Positions 11,471 through 20,885 of a stretch of DNA of 56,000 nt are shown here, piece after piece. The stretch is taken from NCBI RefSeq assembly GCF_030272615.1, contig NC_081414.1, forward strand, positions 820,755,896 through 820,811,895. The letters run 5' to 3'. The DNA is from Cryptomeria japonica (Eukaryota > Streptophyta > Pinopsida > Cupressales > Cupressaceae). A program made the translations under genes and the position numbers. The stretch's first letter is position 1, and every line of letters starts with the position of its first letter. Below the pieces are notes generated by a model. It did no database searches. It was not told where the DNA came from and worked only from the letters and a program-made list of their open reading frames with translations.

Positions 11471-13018
11471 AGGACCCTGTTCAACAAAAGAAACCCAATT
11501 CCATTGCGTTGCCAACAAAGCATCCTAAACTAATAACCTAATTAACCCATGATGGGTTCAACTTGTTACAGGGTTTTTGCTTTGTTTGGCGTTTGTACTC
11601 ATCAATTCAATCGAATGCAAGAGATAATATGGAAGATTAACATACCTCCGGTGCCTAAAATGTATTAGCAACTTAAAATGGTATCCAAAAAGTAACTTAT
11701 ACCTTCCTTAACTGGTAAGGTCTTTTTGGATGCATAGTGCAACTTCTGGCCATAGTGCCGCAAGAGAACTTCTCTTAATACCCTGGAACATTACCCTCAA
11801 TTTTTTCATTGCCTTCGATTAATTATTTACGAAGAGTAATTGCATAGGAACTCTTTCGTTCAAACCGTCTCTCCCCTTCTGTTGATAAACTGGTTATCCT
11901 GGCAATGTTTTCCTCCTTATCCTGGTAAACCTCTCCTAACCCAGTAAGTCTATCATCCCTCCCTTGCTAGCTAGTTGGCTTGTGGTCATCTCTCACTAGC
12001 TCTTAGGCTGCTAATTCATCCATTGCTTCACGTTAACTAGTGCTTCTATCGCTAGATACTTCACGGGTAATAACCTTATACTGCTTTTCCCGTATCGTCT
12101 CGTCCCACCAATAGCTAGTGCAAGCAACCATCACCTGCCTACCTAGATAGACTGATTCTATTTACCAAACCAAGCAATATAACCTTCTGCTACTCCTTCT
12201 ATTGCTAGCTATTGGGCTGAGATGCTATGACCGAACCTGAACCATCGCTAGCTAACTAACCTTTTATCTCAAACCTACCACTTATTAACTGATACTTAAC
12301 CCTACCGCCAATTAGAGCTCAAGCTATCGAGAAAGCTTGCCTACCCAAAACATTAATCGGTATAACCTACCATCAATGGCACTGTCAAAAAATCTTTCCT
12401 ACACACACTATCGAAAGCACTCGGAGGTGGGTCCATCGAGAGCTATCACCCGGACTCACACTAGCCCCGTCCACTCTCACTTCTACCTCGCATCCATCCT
12501 ACACCCACTATCGCTAGCAATCGAACAACCAATCTCTCCCTCGCTAACACCATCACTGCTACTGCCACTAACCGCCGCTTTCTATAACAATTATACGGGA
12601 TATAGAGGGTTACCTGCAGGTGGCCCTAGCATTAAGCCCTTTCATCCCGGGGCCTAGGAACAATGGCAGATGTCAGAACATCACTAATAGGAACAACCCG
12701 GTCTGCTAGGGCTTGCTCTGTTTATGAAACTGCTCTGCTGCTGGAGGTTCTGTTACAGGATCTGGATATGCAATTGAAAGGTATGCCATAGGCACTCAAA
12801 CTGGAAGGGATGTGACTGGCCATATATTCCTGAGGGCTCTTGACTTGCCTCTCTTCCTGCTGCCTTAGGTGCCTTTAACCTTGTTTATGTGGGCCTTGCT
12901 CCTGTCTTTATCACCTTGGTTGCTCTTGCCTCGACTTGCTTCCAACTTTTATCTCGCATTATTTATTCTCACCCCAATCCCTTTGACTCTCCCTCTCTGG
13001 GATGAAATGATTCAAGGT

Positions 13019-13037
13019 CCCCATAGAATTGTAGGGC
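13019..13037 (-). repeat. Bpu-like element
   Basis: CCCCATAGAATTGTAGGGC. Confidence 0.6.
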
Positions 13038-13391
13038 GGGTGTTGGTTAACGGCCAATGAGGTAAACAACAAGAAGGGATGCTGGATGAAATGCCGGTGG
13101 ATCAACTGTAACTTAATATGGCTTTGCCGCAGGTTCATATGGTGCCTAATTAACTCCTGCCCTTCTCGCTGCTAGCTTTGTTACTGGTCCGAGAAGATGC
13201 TGCTTCCATTAATGCTAGTGCTTCTTTTACTGAATAAAGAGAAATTGCCTATGCTACTGGGTCTTGATCTAGAAACGACAGGGATGCTAGGCAAGGTGCT
13301 GGCTCTCTAACTGGAAGATATGCTGCTGGCCCAAGAACTATCTATTCAATGCATGAAAGGGATGGAGAAAGAGGTGATGACTCTGGAAAAG

Positions 13392-13407
13392 CCCATAGAA
13401 TAGTAGG
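13392..13407 (-). repeat. Bpu-like element, partial
   Basis: CCCATAGAATAGTAGG. Confidence 0.55.
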
Positions 13408-13424
13408 AGGCTAGAGTAACAATT

Positions 13425-13444
13425 CCCCCTACAATTATATGGGG
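13425..13444 (+). repeat. Bpu-like element
   Basis: CCCCCTACAATTATATGGGG; 17 bp from the previous copy and in opposite orientation. Confidence 0.6.
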
Positions 13445-13510
13445 CTAGCCCTTGATTAATCAGCCCCATAGAAAGCGAATAAGCTAGAATAAGCTAGAAT
13501 AAGGCAACTA

Positions 13511-13528
13511 CCATAGAATTGTAGGGGC
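13511..13528 (-). repeat. Bpu-like element
   Basis: CCATAGAATTGTAGGGGC. Confidence 0.6.
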
Positions 13529-13922
13529 ATGCGATGAAGAGTGCTTCCTTGCCCACTACTTTTAGCTTAGCTACGTTAGCCTACCATTCCTTTCTACCTT
13601 TGATCTTGGGTTGGTAAAAGCTTAAACCGCTGGTTCAGGTATTGCAAATCCATGGGGAACAAAAATGAAGCGCCAGGAAGGGAAATTAATTTGCACTCCA
13701 TTCTAGCTGGGCTTGGTTCGAAAGGCTTTCCGCAAATTTAGGTTGAATTCTTTCTTTATTCCGTTCCGGCCCATAGAAGAAAGAGAAATGAAAGGAGAAA
13801 CCCCTCTCCCCTGTCCTCGTCTAGGCCTCTGCAGCTACTTATGAATATCGAAATGAATCTGCTTGATACTCCTTGCTCTACCCACCATGAATGGGGTGGG
13901 GCTGCCATTATGGAAGCAGGGT

Positions 13923-13943
13923 GGCCCCTACTATTCTAAGGGC
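13923..13943 (+). repeat. Bpu-like element
   Basis: GGCCCCTACTATTCTAAGGG, followed by C; AAGG at the right end. Confidence 0.65.
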
Positions 13944-14091
13944 TGGAGGATGAAGGTCATCACACTCATCATCACAGATTTGATGAGCCCAGGACTTGGG
14001 ACAGATGCTTGCAAGGTAGAAGGACGAGGAAGGATTTGGGGATGGAAGAATCATGTCGGAAACAGATTAAATGCCCCTGAACAACCGCTTG

Positions 14092-14126
14092 CCCTACTAT
14101 TCTAAGGGCCCCTACTATTTTCAGGG
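14092..14126 (+). repeat. Two Bpu-like elements in direct tandem, sharing GGG
   Basis: CCCTACTATTCTAAGGG (14092-14108) overlaps GGGCCCCTACTATTTTCAGG (14106-14125) by three G. This is the only head-to-tail pair with no spacer in the block. Confidence 0.65.
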
Positions 14127-14250
14127 TATCTGTATTATATATGTAATACAACATATGGAACTAGTTCCCACAGGGCACCTTCTATTCCCACCCAACCCCG
14201 GTTCAGTGCCAGTTGGTGAAGAGAGTGGACCGAGCACCCCGGGCAGTTGG

Positions 14251-14264
14251 CCTTCTATTAAATG
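14251..14264. repeat. Right copy of 14-bp target duplication
   Basis: CCTTCTATTAAATG, identical to 5528-5541. Here it is followed by TAG, the splice acceptor of the interrupted intron. Confidence 0.8.
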
Positions 14265-14267
14265 TAG

Positions 14268-14746
14268 GTCATGTATATGCAGTTATTGTGGATGAGAACA
14301 ATGAAGAAGGAACAAATTATTTTTTGTGTCATTGTATTGAGGCCAAAAAGAAATTGACTTCTATAGTGGTTGATGGAGAGGGTATTGAGTACCCAATATG
14401 ATCCATTGTTGTGACAGGGACATGTATTAGAAGGTATCGTTGTTGTGTCAAGTTGTATTGAGACCTATTAAACTTATTTATTTATCAATTGTTGTATTGA
14501 TTTTGGAATTAACTTATCCTTCTATAAAATGTAGGTACCCTATCAAAAATTCTAATGCTTGGTTGTTTGAGGATTTTGAGACACATAGACATTCTTCATT
14601 ACTCAAACCTTCTTGTTGCAACAAATATTCATTTGATTAGTGGTAGACCTCTTAAAAAGGATTTGTGGAAAGTTTGTGAATCTGATCACGAGGCAATACT
14701 TGAGACACTAAGGGTTAGAGCTGATCCAAAAGGTTCACTTAATTGA
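14268..14746 (+). pseudogene. Transposase-like protein, 3' exons of the split gene
   Basis: The first exon (14268-14433) encodes GHVYAVIVDENNEEGTNYF and continues with one in-frame stop to CIRR. It is followed by a 101-bp intron, GTATCG...AAATGTAG (14434-14534). The last exon starts at 14535, reading YPIKNSNAWLFEDFETHRH in phase with the splice. A frameshift near 14595 leads to HYSNLLVATNIHLIS and LWKVCESDHEAILETL, ending with TGA at about 14744-14746. In-frame splicing on both sides of the 8.7-kb insertion supports treating this and 3952-5436 as one gene. It is decayed by at least two shifts and several stops. Confidence 0.6.
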
Positions 14747-14862
14747 TTTTGGGCCATCTAGAAGAATAATTTTACAATATGGTAGAATAATTTTGACAAT
14801 TTTGTATATATCTTTTATGAAACGTTGTAACTTCATTTTTTTGGATGTGCTCTACATGCATA
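14747..14862. other. Non-coding 3' flank of the transposase-like gene
   Basis: AT-rich sequence after the stop; no recognisable feature before the 52-bp array. Confidence 0.4.
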
Positions 14863-15118
14863 TGAGCTATAATGTGCATATGTAGATGCCAAATTTTGTA
14901 TATAAAAACATCAATGAGTTGTAATGTGCATATCTAGATGATAAATTTTGCATAAAAAAACAACAATGAGTTGTAATGTGCATATCTAGATGCTAAATTT
15001 TGTATAAAAAACCAACAACGAGTTGTAATTTGCATATTTAGATGCAAAATTTTGTAAATATAAACAATAATGAGCTTGATTATTTATATTAGATGCCAAA
15101 TTTTATATATAAAAGTGC
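14863..15118. repeat. 52-bp tandem array, about five units
   Basis: Units start at 14863, 14915, 14967, 15019 and 15071, each exactly 52 bp for the first four. They share TGAGTTGTAATGTGCATAT and GATGCYAAATTTTGTA. The last unit is diverged and shorter. Confidence 0.85.
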
Positions 15119-15150
15119 CCATGGGGCTGATTTGCAAATTTTGAGAGCCC

Positions 15151-15233
15151 AAATTTGTACCATTTGATTATAAATACATTTGTAATAAATTTGTACCATT
15201 TGATTATAAATTTGTACTATTTGATTATAAATA
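15151..15233. repeat. Short tandem repeat, about 21-bp core, three copies
   Basis: Core AATTTGTACCATTTGATTA at 15152, 15188 and 15208, the last with one change. Confidence 0.75.
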
Positions 15234-15637
15234 ATTGTGTTTGATTCTGACATATGTTAAATAACTTGCAAATGGGTATCTGAATATGCAATTTTTTTTC
15301 CAAGTGTTTCGGGAAAGTTTTGAGTTATTGTTGAATTACCTGATTTGAAGGGCTAGTAGGAATAAACCTCCTAAGTGTAGTTTTGTTTATTGGGAAGTGA
15401 ACCAGTCAACTTAGGCATGTGAAACCTTGTGTTAGGGTGTCATAGGTGTGTAAACCATTGAGTTATGTTTGGTTAAGCCGTTGAATTTGAAAACCCCATT
15501 TGAGTGGTTGGGTGATGCCTTGAGAGTGCATTGAGACAAGGTGTGAAAGGGTGAGAAACCTACTATTGGATGATTGAAGTTTGATTCTCTTCAGGTCAAT
15601 TGAGTGAGATTAGAAGAAGGCACAAGGCTCTTCATCA
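15234..15637. other. Non-coding stretch before the 348-bp array
   Basis: No gene seen. ATTTGAAGGGCTAGTAGG (15343-15360) is identical to 8945-8962 inside the mitochondrial-like block. Confidence 0.4.
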
Positions 15638-17280
15638 ATAAGTGCCACAGTCTTTGAATTACGCGATGTCAAAGTTTGACCATTTTTTCCACTTTGAGCG
15701 CTCAAGGGAAAGCGTCGCTACGAGGTGGCTCGAAATGATCAGACGTCTTGGGGAGTGAGACAAGGGCACACCTAGTGTAAAAATGACCATCTAGATACAC
15801 TCGCATAGATGATTTGTTCCCATGACGAGCAGAACGAAAGATGCACTATTTTGCCACCTTTCACTGACGGTTTTTGATGCGACAAAAAAAATCTCACCAC
15901 AAGAAAACGGAATTGAGTTGTCCAAAATTGAGAAAGGATTTTTTAGATAGCAATAAAATGACCCCTTTGGTTTAAATAGAGCATCAATAAGTGCCACAAT
16001 CTTCGAGTTATGTGACGTCAAAGTTTGATCGTCTTTTCCACTTTGAGCGCTCAAGGGAAAGCGTCGCTAAGAGATGGCTCAGAATGATCAGATGTCTTGT
16101 GGAGAGATACAAGGGCACACCTAGTATAAACTCAACCACCCAGATGTGCCTGTCCTTATGGCTTGTTCCCATGATGAGTGGAACAAAAGATGCACTAGTT
16201 TGCCACCTCTCACTGACGGTTTTGATGCGACAGAAAAAATTTCACCACAAGAAAATAGAATCAAGATATCCAAAACTGAGAGAGGATTTTTTAGGAAGAA
16301 ACAACATGACCCCTCAAATTTGAACGGCTCATCCATAAGTGCCACGGTCTTCGAGTTATGCAATATCAAAGTTTGACCATTTTTTCCACTTTGAGCGCTC
16401 AAGGGAAAGTGTAGCTACAAGGTGGCTCAGAATGATCAGACGTCTTGGGGAGAGAGACAAGGGCACACCTAGAGTAAACACAACCACTAGGATGTACTTG
16501 TGCTGACAGTTTGTTCCCATGATGAGCATAATGAAATATGCACTATTTTGCCACCTCTCACTAACGGTTTTTGATGTGAAAAAAAAATCTCACCACAAGA
16601 AAATGGAATCGAGTTGTCCGAAGCCGAGAGAGGATTTTTCAGGTAGAGACAACATGAACCTTTAGGTTTGAATGACTCATCCATAAGTTCCATGGTCTCT
16701 GGGTTACACGACATCAAAGTTTGACCATTTTTTCCCCTTTGAGTGCTCAAGGGAAAGCGTCGCTACGAGGTGGCTCAGAATGATCAAATGTCTAAGGGAG
16801 CAAGACAAGGGCACACCTAATGTAAAATTGGCCACCCAGATGTGCTTGCGCTGATGGTTCATTCCCACAATGATCAAAATGAAATATGCACTATTTTGCC
16901 AACTCTCACTGGCGATTTTTGATGCGACAGAAAAAATATCACCACGAGAAAACAAAATTGAGTTGTCCAAAACCAAGAGAGGATTTTTTAGGAAGTGACA
17001 ACACGACCCCATAGGTTCAAATAGATTGTCCATAAGTGCCATAGTCTCCGAGTTATGCGACGTCAAATTTTGACCATTTTTTCCACTTTGAGCGCTCAAG
17101 GGAAAGCATCGCTACGAGGTGGCTCAGAATGATCAAATTTCTTGGGGAGAGAGAAAAGAGTACATCTAGTGTAAAACTAGCCACTCAGACGCGCTCGCCC
17201 TGATAGTTCGTTCCCACAATGAGAAGAATGAAAGATGCACTTTTTTGCCACCTCTCATTGACATATTTTGACGAAAGAAG
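15638..17280. repeat. 348/349-bp tandem array, nearly five units
   Basis: Units beginning ATAAGTGCC or a close variant start at 15638, 15987, 16335, 16683 and 17032, spacings of 349, 348, 348 and 349 bp. The last is cut short near 17280. Well-conserved parts include CCACTTTGAGCGCTCAAGGG and CACTATTTTGCCACCTCTCA. On the - strand each of several units carries an open frame of 87-131 codons starting MSAQSGKNGQ or MSTQRGKNGQ. Because 348 is divisible by 3, a frame can be kept between units. The array may be a satellite or an expanded internal repeat of an LTR element. Confidence 0.9.
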
Positions 17281-18098
17281 AGATAATTGGTTTGATTTAA
17301 TGTTAAAATGATTGCTTCAACTCTTCTTTTATAGGAGACTTTGATGAATAGGTGTGTCTCTTACCCTAAGGACAACTTGTTATGGAATAAAATTTAAATG
17401 AAAACCTTACCTAAGCTGACTCATCCTTAGATAAATTTTAAATCTACTTTGGGCACTCAAATCTTGTCTTAATTGATTCTTGAAATGATGAACTTCACTC
17501 CATAATATCAAATCCCAAAGTTATCTTGTTTTCTCTCAACTCATGAAGTAATAAAAATTCACTCCGAAGTATGAGTTTATGAATTAATAACTTCACTCCA
17601 ATCTCTTCATGCACAAAGTTTGCTCCTTACCTCAAACACATGAAGTAACAATTTCATTCCTCCTTAGCAAACCTTTAAGTGAATGATTTTGCTCCTCTTA
17701 GGTCAAATATAAAGCAAAGAATTTCATTTGAAGCTTGCAGGTCTTAAAGTTATCAACTTCACTCATAAACACTACCTCATGAAGCAAGAAAGTTTGCTCA
17801 ACTCTTTTGATCCCTGAAATATGCATTTCACTCCTAGTTGCTTGAAGCCAAAGTTCACTGCTAAACTCTCACACTTGAAGTTTGCTCCAAAGGTGAAGTC
17901 ATGAATTAAAAATTTGAAATCCAAGACATACTCAGAGGGGAGGCAAATTATGAAAGAGCTAAAGATTACTTCATTGCATATTCAAATGTTCAAACTCATG
18001 CAACTTACTTTCATCAATCCTCAAAAAGACTCAAAGCAAATTCACTCAATCAAAATACACAATATCAACATTACCAGTGTCGGTACTTGGGTATGTGG
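17281..18098. other. Non-coding, diffuse TTCACTCC-rich repeats
   Basis: Irregular repeats at about 40-50-bp spacing alternate CTTCACTCC and GTTTGCTCC with CATGAAGTAA-like segments. No gene. This may be internal sequence of a decayed LTR element into which the solo LTR inserted. Confidence 0.45.
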
Positions 18099-18103
18099 GT
18101 ATA
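18099..18103. repeat. Target duplication of solo LTR, left
   Basis: GTATA, matching 22674-22678. Confidence 0.85.
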
Positions 18104-18429
18104 TGTAATGCCCCGCTAGGAAACCCCGAAGGGTTTAAGTTAAAAACACTCAAATGGAGTGTAAATATATATTTTTTATAATAATAATAATTACGAGTGT
18201 TAATAATAAGTTACAACATTAAGATAATTTGGAGTTATATAAAGCTTAGATAACACAACGGAAGACTAAATGAACCTACGGAGTTTCCCAATGTGATTAC
18301 GCATCCTTACACCTAACTCAACTCGTGACAATCGATCCAATTAAGCTAGATATCTTAATTACATGTTAATACTTAAGACATGGATATATATTATGTTCGA
18401 TAAATTGACATCTTAGAATTTTAGGAAGC

Positions 18430-19260
18430 GTTCATTTATTTTGAATGGATAGGAGGCTAACATGAGGTTATTTACTCAATGCACTTTAAAACATAATTAA
18501 CTTAAGAGTCCACCCATTAAGGTACAATGAGACTATTATAACGAAGTTCATTCATTTGGGTTAAAGGTAACCACCCACAAATGATATCATCCTTTATAAT
18601 TAAAAGTATGGCTAATAAGATGAGATTCATCCATTAAGGATTAAGCTGCAAATAATAAAATGAGGTTCCTTCATTTGATTTTTAGCATAACCAACTAGTG
18701 AGTTGTAGTTCATTTATAGAGGATAAAATGTAAGTAGCCATAGAGTTCTTTCCTTGAAGTTAAAATAATGCTAAGAGATGGAGCTCAATTCATTAAGGTG
18801 AAAATGTACTAGGGCCACATGAGTTCATCCCTTTAATTAAAATATAGTTAGCAAGATGATATTCATTCTTTCAGGATTAAAAATATAAGTACATGGTGAT
18901 GTTCATCCATTAGGATTAAAATATGACTAACTTAATGAGTGTCACTCTTTTTAGTTAAAATAAAGTTAATATGAAGAGATACATTTGCTAAGATTAAGAT
19001 ATAAACAACTAAATGAATCCTTCCCTTTCAGTTCAATTATAACTATCATGAAGAAGGTCATTTATTAAGGTTATAATGTGGATAGCTAGTTTTGAGTTCA
19101 TCCAATTATAGAACTAATTTGGTGAGGATTATTTGTTTAGAATATAACGTAAATAACTAAATGCATTCATCCAATTTAGTGAAATAAAGCTAATATGACG
19201 ATGTTCATTTATTAAGATAAATCAGTAATTAATCAAAAGAGGTTCATCCAATTAGATTTT
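18430..19260. repeat. Degenerate ~39-bp tandem repeats inside the solo LTR
   Basis: Roughly twenty imperfect units resemble GTTCATCCATTAGGATTAAA plus ATATGACTAACTTAATGA. Measured spacings are 38-40 bp (for example TTCATCC-type cores at 18824, 18862 and 18902). Confidence 0.65.
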
Positions 19261-20599
19261 CATTTTAGATATTATGATAGTAAATACAATATTTGATTTT
19301 ACATTTATTGCGTTCAATTGCACGCTTTATGACAAGTTAATCCAAAAATTGCATCCTAGTGAGTTTATTTCCATGCTTACTCCTTTTTATTAATATTAAC
19401 AAAATACTTTTCCATAATCATTTTTACAATCTTTTATGACCCTAATTACTACATTTAGCAAGGTGACTATATTCATGTATTTGAAAATTAGCTTCATTAA
19501 ATTCCCATTTAACACTTACAGAATGCAACCATACATGATAACTTAAAGTATGAAATAAGAGAGACCAAAAGCAACCTATAACACAGATATGATCTCGGAG
19601 TTCACCCCTAACGGGCTACATCTCTGGGTTTGCTCAACTGCAAGACCCCTCTGGCATTTAATATAGTTAGGAATACATAAATTACAAGTCTTTTACATCT
19701 TTCCCACGTAGGCGAACACAACCAATATACAACAACCACCTCGGTCATTATTTACATAATGATCCCTTTTGAAGCGGATTCTACTGACTACATCAAAAGT
19801 AATTACGAGGATTGCTTAACTGTCGGTAACCTAAATGGAGACTTGACCGACTATGACCAGACACAAGCAACCAGACGACAGGGACCCAACAAACTTAACA
19901 AGGGCGTGCTATTATTATAGACATAATGATTACCGAATATTAAACCATGCACAAGCGTTAACGGGTAAATACAGTCTTTTCTCAGATTGTTTTAAGCATC
20001 TAAACAAGTTATTTAATCCTTAGATATGCATCCATGACAGGTTGGTTTTACAACAATACTCTAGCCCCTTCTTTAACAACACAAAAATTACCGTTTTACT
20101 ATAAAGAACAAAATACATTAAAAGTGAATAAAGAAATAGGAAAAATCATCTCCCAGCTAAATTAAGATTCCCTTGCATACATTTAAAAAAAAAACTAAAT
20201 TCACCATTCGATTTACTCATTAGCATCTAAACATGAGTCCCAATATTTTCCAACTTAAATGAATAAAATTAAATACAACATTTCAACAATTGTAAATATA
20301 ATGGAAATCATTGCTATATTGAATCCAATGATCAATATATAATTAATAATATATGCTAATTAGATATTATCTATATTAGCATATATTTTAATATATATAT
20401 TTATCCCCCTTTTTTTTTTAAACATAACTTGCTAAAAATATAAATCCCAATTCACATTTATAATACAAAAATATTACTTATAATAAATTTATATTATTAT
20501 ATATTCCCTTTTGTTTTTTTTACAAAGAAAGCACCATAATCAAGTTTTAAATGCAAATAAAATAATAATAAAAAAAAACAAAAAACAAATAACAATTAG

Positions 20600-20885
20600 A
20601 GGGCGGCCAAACCCTAGGCGGTGAAACCCTAGGGCGACCGTGCCCTAGCCGAAGAGGCTGCGGCCTCCACAGAGGACGCAAGCCCCTCAACCTCCACCTA
20701 CAGTGGAGTCGGGGGTACTGCGGCCGCCGTGGGGTCGCAGGCCCTTCGGCCCCCCACACAATGGAGCTGGGAGGAGTTGCGGCCTCCATGGGAGTCACAG
20801 TCCCCTCTGGCCCCCACTGTGTGGGAACCGGGAGGAGCTGCGGCGACGCCGTGGGAAGGGGCAGGTTGAGCTTCGGCTCCCCCCC
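20600..20885. other. GC- and CpG-rich island inside the solo LTR
   Basis: The island has abrupt GC-rich composition in an otherwise very AT-rich LTR. It contains repeated GCGGCC, AAACCCTAGG and imperfect ~60-bp repeats (GGAG..TGCGGCC..C.TGGG). It could be the promoter or leader region of the LTR. A Pro/Arg-rich open frame on the - strand (20897-20547) follows from the composition and is not taken as a gene. Confidence 0.5.

Larger units (their letters stand above)
5542..14250. other. Nuclear insertion of mitochondrial-like DNA (NUMT), about 8.7 kb
   Basis: This block is visibly more GC-rich than both flanks and lacks the LTR, gag and pol fragments that fill the rest of the window. It holds about twenty copies of a short element near GGGCCCCTACTATTCTAAGG in both orientations. 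The element resembles the Bpu repeats I recall from Cycas mitochondrial DNA. The block lies between exact 14-bp direct repeats in an intron. I found no recognisable mitochondrial protein, rRNA or tRNA gene, so it is probably intergenic or intronic mitochondrial sequence. The scattered short open frames inside have no coding character. There are also diffuse internal similarities, for example GCTGGCTCT...ACT..AAG.TATG near 9890 and near 13300. An origin from another GC-rich element is possible but less likely. Confidence 0.7.
5437..14267 (+). other. Intron of the transposase-like gene, interrupted by the mitochondrial-like block
   Basis: Donor GTAAAG at 5437 follows ...GAACTAG, and acceptor ...AAATGTAG ends at 14267. 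Joining 5436 to 14268 gives an in-frame ELGHVYAVIVDENN. Without the insertion and one copy of the 14-bp repeat the intron would be about 108 bp, close to the next intron of 101 bp (14434-14534). Confidence 0.6.

Noticed and set aside
9885-13060. Several open frames of 60-111 codons in the mitochondrial-like block
   Set aside because: No similarity I recognise to mitochondrial proteins, overlapping frames on opposite strands, and composition driven by GC-rich repeats.
5542-14250. Possibility that the block carries mitochondrial rRNA, tRNA or nad/cox exons
   Set aside because: No conserved gene segment could be recognised by reading; a database comparison would be needed.
15638-17280. Regular spaced repeats reminiscent of a CRISPR array
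   Set aside because: Units are 348-349 bp with no short repeat/spacer structure, in an obviously plant context.
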